A DNA stretch of 17,140 nucleotides, from NCBI GenBank assembly GCA_036939755.1, contig JALLAZ010000329.1:1-17140 (forward strand). The letters run 5' to 3'. The position numbers were made by a program, and so were the translations under genes. The notes under the pieces were generated by a model. It was given only the letters and a program-made list of their open reading frames with translations. It made no database searches and had not been told where the DNA came from. The DNA comes from Stephanodiscus triporus. Lineage: Eukaryota; Bacillariophyta; Thalassiosirophyceae; Thalassiosirales; Thalassiosiraceae. Below, in pieces: positions 8,272 through 17,016 of this stretch (position 1 is the stretch's first letter; each line of letters opens with the position of its first letter).

Positions 8272-11200
8272 TCATGTTCTGAACACACCATATGTGTTGC
8301 CATCTATTAGAGGATGGCAGTCTTTGGACACCACCCTCAGCACCTGCCCTAAGACTTTCCTCGTGTCTTCAATTTGAATGACGCCATCATCCCAAAGTCT
8401 TGCAGTTGCAAAATATGGCGATCCCTCTTGCTCGTATTTCTCCAACAGACGTTTCTCGAACGCATCAATTTCTTCTTTTGACATGGGTTTGCCAGTTTGC
8501 TTTTCCATTTGGTCATTCTTCACCGTCGATAGTACGCTCGCTGCTTGTGGACCACCCATCACAGATATGCGCGAATTGGGCCAAGTAAAGAGAAATCTCG
8601 GATCATAAGCTCTACCACACATTCCATAGTTGCCTGGGACCATGACGAATGAATGACCAACGTTTTAGTTGTTTTTTGGCAACTATCATATGATGTCCGG
8701 ATTTCAGTCACATGTTCAAGTCAACTTCTCCACCTACTTACCTGCGCCATGACTGCCCCCAACAATCAATGTAATTTTGGGAACCGGAGCGCAGCTCACA
8801 GCAGTTACCTATGAGTAAGCAGTGAACTTAAAAATGAGACAGGCAATGCTTTATATATTTTTTGGTGTGCACAGACACAAACAGGGCACTTGCCAATTTG
8901 GCTCCATCCTTGGCGATGCCATTATTCTCGGCTTCTTTTCCAACCATAAAGCCCGTGATGTTTTGAACGAAGAGAATGGGAACCTTGCGCTGCCCACAGA
9001 GCTGAATAAAATGCGCTGCCTTCAATGCGCTGTCACTATAAACGAATCCCAAAAATATAAACTTGGTTGAGAGTCATTCTGACAAAACATGAACATCAAT
9101 GTGAAACGATCCATCTAACCTGAACAGTATGCCATTGTTGGCAACAATCCCAACGGGCAGGCCATGGATCTTCCCAAATCCACAAACGATACTTTTTCCG
9201 AATCTCTCTTTAAATCTGAGTGAGTTTGAAGGTTGATTGAAAAAATATCAAGTTTAGGGCTGACTTTTTTTTGAGAAAGCATGGCAAGCATCATCAATAT
9301 CTTTAACAATTCTCACTCGTGAAAGCGACTGCCGTCAAGAACCCTTGCAAGTATCTGCCGAACATCGAAAGGAATACGGTTATCTTCAGGTACAATAGAT
9401 AGCAAATCTGACAGAGGATACAACGGCTCCTCGACGAAGCTACTACCATTCTTTGGCACGGGGCTGCGCAGTTGTGGATCGGCTGGGAGAGAACCAACGA
9501 TTTGTCTCACTTTGGCTAAGGCGCTGGGTTCGTCCTTTGCGAAATGATCCGCCACTCCCGAGATGCTCGTATGTACGTTCGCTCCACCCAGTTCCTCTGC
9601 CGTGACAACCTCTTGGGTCGCGGCCTTGACGAGTGGTGGGCCCGCGAGGAATATCGTACCATTTTTGTCCACGATCACACTCTCGTCGGACATCGCCGGC
9701 ACGTAAGCACCACCGGCCGTGCACGATCCAAGCACGACGGCCAATTGAGGCACACCCGCGGCTGACATGTTGGCCTGGTTGAAAAAGATGCGGCCAAAAT
9801 GTTCCCTATCAGGGAAAACCTCGGCCTGCCTATGAAGGTACGCACCACCCGAATCCACCAAATATATGCAGGGCAAACGGTTCTCGGCGGCGATCTGCTG
9901 CGCCCTAAGGTGCTTCTTGACCGTTATGGGAAAGTAAGTCCCGCCTTTTACCGTGGCATCATTGGCGACTATCATGACTTCTCGCCCATGTACAATGCCA
10001 ATGCCTGCTACGACCCCCCCAGAGGGCAGGTCGTAAATCCCATCAGACGCATACAAGCCATTGCCACCAGCGAGGGCGCAAATTTCCAAAAAAGCGCTCC
10101 CAGGATCAATGATCTGAGCTATCCTTTGGCGTGGAGGCATTTTTCCACGCTCTGTGTGCAATGCTACAGCCCTCTCGTCGCCACCAGATTTAACCGCCTC
10201 GAGCTTGGCGGATAGCTCTTCCTTCAGTAACAAATTCCTCTTCCTGCGTTCCTGTGCCTTCACATCATTTAGCTGCGATTCTGGCACGGAGCGGATGATC
10301 GGCAGCGTCATGCCCCCGTCGTTGACATTAAACTTCGGAACAAATTCGTCCGAAGAGCGCCACACGTCCATGGAGGGATCGGAGTACTGCACGCTGCGCT
10401 CTTCGCCCACACCACGCTCGCTAGCGTCTGTTGTTGATGCAATATCATCGAGAATTTCCTCATGACCCTCCAACACCGCCACGATCGTATCGCCAGAAAC
10501 CTGCTCACCAGCCTTACAACTAATTTCAACGACAATTCCCTTCACCGGCGAGATCATGTCGGTCTCAATCTTCATAGCGCTGAGCACCACGACGACTTCT
10601 CCGACATCAACTTTGTCGCCGGCCTTTTTCTTCACGTCGAGTATGTTCCCAGTCATTGGAGGCTTGAGTTCGAATCGAATTTTCTCCTCCGAATACACCG
10701 ATTTGGGCACCGTGGCGCGATTTGATGTTACTTTTCTATTATTGATCTTTGGCACCTTGCTCGGATCTAGCAATGCCGGATTATCCGCCAAAAATCTCGT
10801 ATTCAAACGATTCGCGACGAATTCTGGATGCGTTACTATCCGCTCGACGGCGTCGATGTTATTTGCAACGCCTCGAATATCAAAATCCTTGAGCGACCGA
10901 AGCAGCAACTCTCGGGCCTTCTCAAAGCTTTCCGGCGTGACACCATCAGCGGAGCATATCAACTAAGGCGAATTCATTGCATAATGATTATTGCTTTGCA
11001 GAGTGAGCAATCCCCAAAAAAAAGAACACACGGACAATGGAACAACCGAAATGCAATACCACTTCTTCTCACCTTTCCAACGAGAGGATCGTACATTTTA
11101 TTCGGCCTAAAGCCGGTGTACCATCCCGCCGTATCGCATCTCACTCCCTCTCCGCATGGCTCCGCGTACTTATCCAACACCTCCCCCCTGCCGGGCATCA

Positions 11201-12791
11201 TCGTTATCCTCGCCTGCACGGAATGCTTCCTCAATTTTATGTTATCCTGCGTCAGGCCCAATTCCTCCAACGTCCTCCCCCCCGCGATGAGCAATTGGGC
11301 CTGAACGATGTCGACTCCCGTGGCCTCCTCCGTCACCGTGTGTTCTACCTGCACGCGGGGGTTGACCTCCATGAACACGAACTCGGCGTTCGTCGGATCG
11401 CTCAGCTCCCCCCGCACGAGGAATTCGACCGTGCCCGCGCCAGTGTAATCGCACCCCCGCGCGAGAGCCACCGCGCAGCCGACGAGCCTCTCCCTCAATT
11501 CCGGATGAATATCCCTCGCGGGCGCGAGCTCGATCACCTTCTGATGACGACTCTGTATCGTGCAATCCCTCTCGAAGAGGTGTACGACCCCCCCCCTCCC
11601 GTCGCCGAGGATCTGCACCTCGAGGTGTTTCGTGTCGTCCCAGTATTCCTCGAGGAAGACCTCGTCCCGACCGAAGGCCATCGCGGCCTCTCGACGGCAG
11701 GAGTCGAAGAGGGCGCGGACCTGGGACTTGTCGCGCACGATTCGCATGCCGCGACCGCCCCCGCCGAACGCGGCCTTATTTTCGTCGGTCGGTGTATCAA
11801 CATACAGGGAGGTATTATATCGACGAATATGCGACCGAAGAGCGGGGAAGGGTGAGCGCACTGGACCGTCAGTTGAATGTGCACGGCACATATTATTCAT
11901 CGAATGCGCCCGATGTATCGCGCGAACACGCACCTTCATGATGGCGGGGAGCCTAACGATCCCGTCCTCGATGACCGCGATGCACTCGTCGCCGCTTACC
12001 AAATTGCCGCTCCCGCGAACCACCGGCACGTCGCTCTCGATCGCCAGCGACCTCGCGCGTATCTTGTCCCCGAAAAGCGATAGCACCTCGGGGGACGGCC
12101 CTACCCACGATATTCCGGAATCGAGCAGGGACTTGGCGAACGGCGCCGATTCGGATAGGAAGCCGTATCCTGCGTTTGTCGATGTATATTGACGTCGTCA
12201 TTGGTCATCGAATGATGCCGTTTCGGTTCGTTTCGGGGACAGTGTCGGGCTCTTGTCAGCGATGTATGTTTATTTTCTCTGGGGTCCGATGATTCGATTC
12301 AAAGAACGAACGGCCGCGGCACACTCACCGGGATGGACGTAGTCCACGTCCCTCTCGACGCACACCCCCGTAAGTCCCTCGACGTCGAGGTACGGCCCGA
12401 TCGCCGTGTCGCCCCTCTCCAGCACCACGTGCTCGTCGGCGTATTTCACGTGTGGCGAGTCGACGTCCTCCGGCGCGCAGACCGACACCGACGTCATCCC
12501 GAGCGATCGCGCGGCGTCGGCGATCCGTATGGCGATCTCGCCCCGGTTCGCTATCAGCACCCTCCTACCGGAAAGGAGGCGGTCGTCGCCGTACGACTGG
12601 GGCAGCGGTGGCCGCCGTGACCGTCGACGTCGACGACGGCCGCCGTCGTCGTCGAGACGATCCGGGGAGGCGGACGCCGTCGTCGAAGTCGACGTCGACG
12701 ACGCGCCGCGATGGCGACGTAGGACCGAGATGCCCATCCGCCCGAGTGACGAGGACGATGGAGGCCGTGTCGTGCCGCGGAGGATCATCAT
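8272..12791 (-). CDS. single-chain biotin-dependent acyl-CoA carboxylase (BC-BCCP-CT)
   Basis: Eight exons: 12791-12329, 12169-11934, 11774-11073, 10962-9317, 9215-9120, 9035-8894, 8808-8742 and 8633-8272. They total 3714 nt, giving 1237 aa plus stop, and every junction rebuilds conserved family sequence. Residues 1 to about 70 are Arg/Ser-rich without acidic residues at the start ([11 protein letters not shown]), a likely mitochondrial presequence. The biotin carboxylase starts near 76 with ANRGEIAIR (81-89), the ATP-grasp glycine loop FGGGGRGM (236-243), [15 protein letters not shown], and the [14 protein letters not shown] catalytic motif near 369-382. The biotinyl domain is about 562-635, with Lys598 in AMKIE. 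The carboxyltransferase runs from about 697 to 1237, with [46 protein letters not shown] and [10 protein letters not shown], closest to the methylcrotonyl-CoA carboxylase beta type. The expected reaction is ATP-dependent carboxylation of an acyl-CoA via carboxybiotin. The substrate is inferred only. The usual MCC arrangement is two separate subunits. The 5' exons are much richer in GC than the 3' exons. Confidence 0.93.
8809..8893 (-). other. GC-AG intron in the carboxylase gene
   Basis: The sixth intron (85 nt) begins GCAAGT directly after the codons for AKL and ends CATAG before GTAACTGCT. Only this pairing gives the conserved carboxyltransferase run [15 protein letters not shown]. The nearby GT, four bases into the intron, would shift the frame. 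GCAAGT is the usual form of a functional GC donor. Confidence 0.85.
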
Positions 12792-12828
12792 CGTTGTCTC
12801 GTCGAGAATGCAATGGACGGTGGTCTAA

Positions 12829-13330
12829 CGCTGGGCCGGGGGATCCCAAATTTTTATGACGCAGACCAGTTGAGGGGAAACTACGCGTGACGCGACGATG
12901 GCGCCGTCGTGCGCGGGAGGAGGACGATGAGTACGACGCGAAGATGACGGCGAAGACGACGACGAAGACGATGAAGACGACGACGATAGCCGACCGCCGT
13001 CGTCGTCGTCGTCGTCGTCTTCGTATTCGTCGTGCCGGCCGAGGCTGTTCCTCCTCCGCGTCGTGGTCGTTGTAGTCGTTGTGGTCGTCTCGGGGGAGGA
13101 GGAGATGGGGGACGGCCGGACGTAGGCCCGCGCTGCGGACGATCGACGTCGTCGTCGACCTCTTCCGACGATCACGACAACGACGACGATCACGACGCGC
13201 GACGCGAGACGACGAGACGACGAGGGTTGCGCGGGATCGCTCGCCGGAGAAGACCGGGGGGGACTCGGAAATGACGGGAGGTCCGCCAACGCGACGACAA
13301 AGACAACGACGACGACGGAAGGAGGAGGGT
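12829..13330. repeat. GC-rich low-complexity upstream region with inverted triplet arrays
   Basis: This lies immediately upstream of the carboxylase start (12791) and is dominated by GAC/CGA and CGT/GTC triplets. The long open frames here on both strands encode only Arg/Ser or Asp/Arg runs and reflect composition, not genes. At about 12956-12991, GACGAA-type triplets are followed after a short spacer by CGTCGT/TCTTCG triplets at about 13001-13037. Together they form an imperfect hairpin of about 35 bp per arm. The carboxylase promoter presumably lies within or near this stretch. Confidence 0.6.
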
Positions 13331-13334
13331 TGCT

Positions 13335-13958
13335 GGGAGTTGGACGGGGGGATCACCGAGATCAGCGGGGAGGGCGGATTGGGCAAGACGTGCGTGCGAC
13401 GTAGCGGCGGCGCGAAATTGCGAAGGCTACACGCCATTGCTCTTGCAACGGTGTTGGGATCGCGTGGTGCATGCCGCGTCGACCACGCTGACGGTTCCTT
13501 CCGCGAGCGGACCGTGTGCGGGCTCCGCCGGGCCACCACCGATAGAATCGAGTGGAATCTTGAGTACGGCGATCGCGAGCCTTAAAAACGATGCATCGTC
13601 GGTCCTCGAGGATCACGCGGTCGTCCGATCCATTCTGCATAAAGAGGCCATGGATGTCGTGGATGGTATTTTAGACGATCTCTTCGCGAAAACTGGCAAT
13701 GACAACGACCTCGTGCGGATTACAGGCGGTAGCATCACGGGAAGAGGACGCGCCGATTGGCGTCACGTGTTGAAGTGTTTACGAACTTCTGCCGCGATGA
13801 TGGAAGAGAAAATGGGGATGAAGGATGATGCCGGCTTTTCTACGGTTGATATCCGCGAAACTCAAGGTAAAATTCGATTGAACAGTTCATCGCTAACATC
13901 ATTGTCGATGAGGCTTGTCGAGCGGTATGGCACCGAAACTCATAGGATGCCTCTCTAG
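13335..13958 (+). CDS. uncertain ORF with P-loop-like start, two overlapping frames
   Basis: In one frame, the residues just after 13338 read LDGGITEISGEGGLGKTCV. This contains a GxxxxGKT Walker A pattern and resembles the TEI-GE-GKT region of RecA/Rad51 paralogues. That frame ends at 13585. An overlapping frame from 13437 runs to 13958 and includes an acidic helical stretch (KEAMDVVDGILDDLFAKT). I recognise no domain in it. The two may be parts of one gene joined by an unseen intron or a frameshift, or the P-loop match may be chance in GC-rich DNA. No start codon can be chosen with confidence. The codon composition changes from GC-rich to balanced within the region. Confidence 0.3.
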   Translation, partial: GSWTGGSPRSAGRADWARRACDVAAARNCEGYTPLLLQRCWDRVVHAASTTLTVPSASGPCAGSAGPPPIESSGILSTAIASLKNDASSVLEDHAVVRSILHKEAMDVVDGILDDLFAKTGNDNDLVRITGGSITGRGRADWRHVLKCLRTSAAMMEEKMGMKDDAGFSTVDIRETQGKIRLNSSSLTSLSMRLVERYGTETHRMPL

Positions 13959-14355
13959 CGAAATGAAACTAGGGAGTGATAAAACCACCACGAACATGCC
14001 GTTACTTCATTTCGCTATTACCCTACAATGCAGAAGCACCTTGTCACACCTCTTACACACCTCTAAGTGGTAGTTTTCTGGTCCCCAGGTTTGCTTTCCA
14101 GAGGATCCTGACAGTTTGTTCATTTCTTCTCACATAATATCATACGGAGTAGAGTCGCCGGCGTTCTTGGATAATTTAGAAAGCGGGGGGCACGAAGCCA
14201 TGCAAAAACATCGCTCATGGCGAGGCTGGGCAGCGGAGATGCGAGGAGGATGGTGAGGAGGAGAGAGGAACGGATGAGATAAAGATACTCTGCCTGTAAC
14301 GACACGGAGTCCCACCCTCTATCCCACAATACTGAAAGTACCCTACACGCCTAAC
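13959..14355. other. intergenic, no supported gene, ends at assembly gap
   Basis: Short minus-strand ORFs (14120-14329) contain a hydrophobic run but have no homologue I recognise. A near-inverted repeat lies at about 13961-13975 (AAATGAAACTAGGGAG) against about 14005-14020 (ACTTCATTTCGCTA). No RNA gene is seen. The stretch stops at the N at 14356. Confidence 0.4.
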
Positions 14356-14356
14356 N
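14356..14356. other. ambiguous base, probable contig joint
   Basis: This is the only N in the window. The sequence right after it (14357 on) matches receptor codons from the middle of the reading frame, while the sequence before it is unrelated non-coding DNA. That is what a contig edge would look like. Confidence 0.8.
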
Positions 14357-14889
14357 CTATGGCAGCAGAGCTTTGTCTTCATCTTGCCCGGAGACTTGAA
14401 CCTGGTAATATTTCAAGAGAAAGTCTTATTGATAGAGGTATTCAAATGTCGACAATCGCAATGGCACGAGCGACAACTTCAGACGGTATGATAAAACATA
14501 TCCTTGCATATGACGCTCACAAGGGTATTGATGATAGACTTTTAGATTTGAGAAAAGAAGACAATGCGGTGAGCAGAAAGATTGTCTACGATCGAAATGA
14601 GAAGATACGGAGATCACATTTCAAAATAGAGGGTTCACTGAATGGACAAATTAGAAATAATAATAGTGGCGCCGAAAAAGACTTTGCGAGTAGGTTTAAT
14701 GTTGCGGGCAAAACTTCTAGCGGCACTGGATCAGCCCCATCCATTGATGACGAATCTCCACGAAGGGGGAGAGTTACTTTCTCAAAAAGTTCGAAAGGAA
14801 GCGATGGTTCGGCTCTAAAGAAGTCAAGTTCCAGAAATAGCTCTCATAGTGATCATTCAGTTGTCGAAGATATGATGTTGAAGACCTGA
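14357..14889 (+). CDS. receptor C-terminal segment, copy 2 (5' part missing)
   Basis: The frame is open from the first base after the N. The ATG at 14359 matches residue 778 of the plus-strand receptor and is internal, not a start. The first 65 or so residues match that receptor with four substitutions. The remaining 110 are a Ser/Lys/Arg-rich tail with basic and phospho-site-like runs (RRGRVTFSKSSKGSDGS, LKKSSSRNSSHSDHS) ending at TGA (14887-14889). This looks like the native cytoplasmic C-terminus. If it is joined to the first copy, the receptor would be about 950 aa. It may be the other end of the same gene, an allele, or a paralogue cut at the contig edge. Confidence 0.8.
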
Positions 14890-15728
14890 GACCATTTGCA
14901 GAAGCCAGCGTTGGATTGAGAAGCTACTACATGTTATGCAATTGCAGGTGAATTTGTTCAGGCGACTTGAACAACTGTATGTGTTGTAGTAAAAAAGTTG
15001 TCATTGCTTCGACAAGTTTAAGTCACAATTTAATGTTACGTCCTCTTCACTCTCATTTTGATGATCTCTAGGCTGTATGTTGAGCTAAGTTCCAACAAAT
15101 TATATTTTATCAGGCCTATTTTCGGAGTTGATGGTAGCCTCGTTGCTTATGCCTCTCAATTTCAAACAGAATAGTGCCAAAAAAAACGCAAGGGATTCCA
15201 CCCTGACCAAGAAAATCATAAGTTTTCACCCTCTCATTGGAAGGGGGGCAAAATAATGGCCAGCAATAATGTTGACAACTGTGCATGTTACAATCATCAT
15301 TGCTGGTATTTGTTAAACATACTGTTTTGGAGAAATGCTAGAGAGACCCTGATCAAACTGTCAGTGTGGTCATTTTGGTGGACATTGTCGTCATTGGTGG
15401 TGGTCAATGGCTTCTAGCGGCAGCAGGGGCAATGCCAGAGCACTTTGGGGGGCAGCATTTGGGTTGCAACGGTGGCTTGACGTTGTCGGCACAAAGCCAA
15501 ATTAGTCATTGCTGGCATGGACAAATGGTGTCCTTGTCCATGCGGAGTTGAATGTCAACATTGTTAGCGGTAGCATGTCAGTGGCTCAGTAAGGTACATC
15601 GAGCGATTGTAGCGCTGTCTAAGACAGGAGACTGTGAGTATGTTCATCCCACTTTGACAGACAGTGAGTATGTTTTGGAGATGTGTGTGCTTTTACTACA
15701 CCTCAGCGCACTGGCAGAATGACGCATT
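14890..15728. other. intergenic, no supported gene
   Basis: This is the 3' flank of receptor copy 2. It includes an AT-rich stretch near 14985-15110 that could carry the 3' UTR. A GTGG/CATTG-rich low-complexity segment occupies 15360-15560. The only ORF there (15366-15551) shows no domain and its composition follows the repeats. No RNA gene is seen. Confidence 0.45.
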
Positions 15729-15812
15729 GGGAAGGAAGATATGGTTTGAGTCTAAAGAAGTCAAGTTCCAGAAATAACTCCCATAGTGATCATTCAGTTG
15801 GCAAAGATATGT
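15729..15812 (+). pseudogene. third, short copy of the receptor tail
   Basis: About 84 bp resemble 14789-14872 of copy 2, best over TCTAAAGAAGTCAAGTTCCA and ATAGTGATCATTCAGTTG. The frame is kept (SLKKSSSRNNSHSDHSV against ALKKSSSRNSSHSDHSV). The open frame around it (15683-15889) has unrelated flanks. It may be a remnant of a duplicated receptor gene or an alternative last exon. Confidence 0.7.
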
Positions 15813-15872
15813 CCTCTTCACCACGTCAACTGGCTTCTGCTTCTGCTGCTTATCGACACAGCAAGCTGCAGC

Positions 15873-16028
15873 CACTGGGTAGTAAGTAAGTACGTAGGTG
15901 TAACATACTTAAGAGTAGATAAGGTTAACTCTACCAATTAACCCTGAGTCAAAAGTCCTTTCCTTGGCTCAGTGGTTAGGCAACCTTTTCACTGCACTGC
16001 CTTTACCCTATGTGACCACTCTTGAGAG
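15873..16028 (+). repeat. dispersed direct repeat, copy 1
   Basis: This aligns with 16498-16644, beginning CACTGGGTAGTAAGTAAG and including TTAACTCTACC, CCCTGAGTCAAAAGTCC and GTGGTTAGGCAACC. A few small indels separate the copies. At 15965-15975, TGGCTCAGTGG fits the RNA polymerase III A-box consensus. A weaker B-box-like GTTCAGCCAC lies about 90 bp on. A tRNA-related SINE is possible but not shown. Confidence 0.75.
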
Positions 16029-16497
16029 GTTATGAGCCCAATGTGAATCGTTGGTCTCAGGTTCAGCCACATTCGCCTTAGAGAGAACTTGAAGGCAGTT
16101 TCTTGTTCTGGATTCATGACTCTGTTGGAGCAGAGAAGTCGTTTAGGGTTAACCCTGGCTTGCTAGTCTACAGCAGAGCTGTCATCAGGCAAATTGCACT
16201 GCAAACTGCGAAGCTGTCCAAATTTGGAGCTTTCTCAATGTGATGACGTCTATCATATCAAATTGTATGCACAAATGAGGAAAGATTTCTCGTCCGAATA
16301 CAATCTGATACGTACATAGACTATTAGAGTACTACTCACTCCAGAGGCAGCGTAATACATAGTGCGAGTCAAATAACTACCAGTTGTGTCTCAAATGTCG
16401 ATCTCGGCAAAATGACATTTCTTCTCAAAAGAAAGGGAGTGTTGCGAGAGGTCAGCAGACCGGGGATACCCTGTACATAAGTAGTTAGGGTAGTACA

Positions 16498-16644
16498 CAC
16501 TGGGTAGTAAGTAAGTACGTAGGTACTTAAGAGTAGATAAAGTTAACTCTACCACTTAACCCTGAGTCAAAAGTCCTCGCCAGTGGTTAGGCAACCTTTC
16601 ATCTGCCACCACACTGGCTTTACACTATGTGGCCTCTCTTGAGA
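16498..16644 (+). repeat. dispersed direct repeat, copy 2
   Basis: This is the second copy of the repeat at 15873-16028. It lacks eight bases near its start and has a deletion over the A-box-like stretch (CTCGCCAGTGG). It ends CTCTTGAGAATG, running straight into the Gln-rich ORF whose ATG is at 16645. Confidence 0.75.
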
Positions 16645-17016
16645 ATGTCTGCGAGTCAGCAAGCCACACAGCAAGAAGCTGCAGCTGCTCAACTTGTGGT
16701 AGAGCAAACCGCGGCTGATCAGCAACCTGCACTGTAGCAGCAGGTTCATGATCAAGCTGTGCATGCAGCTCATGAGCAGCAGCAGCAGCAGCAGGCAGCT
16801 GCAAAGGTGATTAATCAGGTGGCTCAGCAAGCTGATGATGTTGCTCAGGATCAGGATCAAAATCAGCATGTGCCAGGTGCTCTCCTTGCTGAATTGCAAT
16901 GTAACCAGCTATGTCTATGTAATGTCAGTCATAACAATCAAGAGAGGAATCCTCCTTGTTCAGACTTATTGTTGGTTTTGTATTTGTCTAGAGTCAGACT
17001 TGAGTTTGTTGTTTAG
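16645..17016 (+). pseudogene. Gln/Ala-rich ORF with one in-frame TAG
   Basis: From the ATG at 16645 the frame reads MSASQQATQQEAAAAQ and continues to a TAG at codon 31 (16735-16737). The same Gln/Ala/Asp-rich style resumes immediately after it (QQVHDQAV, six Gln, then AQQADDVAQDQDQ) and runs to a stop at 17014-17016. TAG differs from the surrounding CAG codons by one base, so a mutated CAG is plausible. A retrotransposon gag-like N-terminus is one idea, but no nucleocapsid or protease motif is visible. An AATAAA-type signal lies near 17065. Confidence 0.4.

Noticed and set aside
8886..8892. GT donor four bases into carboxylase intron 6
   Set aside because: Using it shifts the next exon out of the conserved carboxyltransferase frame. 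The GC donor fits.
11037..12828. Plus-strand ORFs opposite the carboxylase
   Set aside because: They are shadows of the GC-rich biotin carboxylase exons. The minus-strand frame carries all catalytic motifs.
12565..13585. Long Arg/Ser-rich and Asp-rich ORFs on both strands
   Set aside because: They come from CGT/GAC triplet composition and overlap the carboxylase first exon or its upstream region. No domain is visible.
15960..16072. tRNA gene
   Set aside because: An A-box-like site is present, but the B-box is imperfect and too distant, and no cloverleaf with acceptor stem forms.
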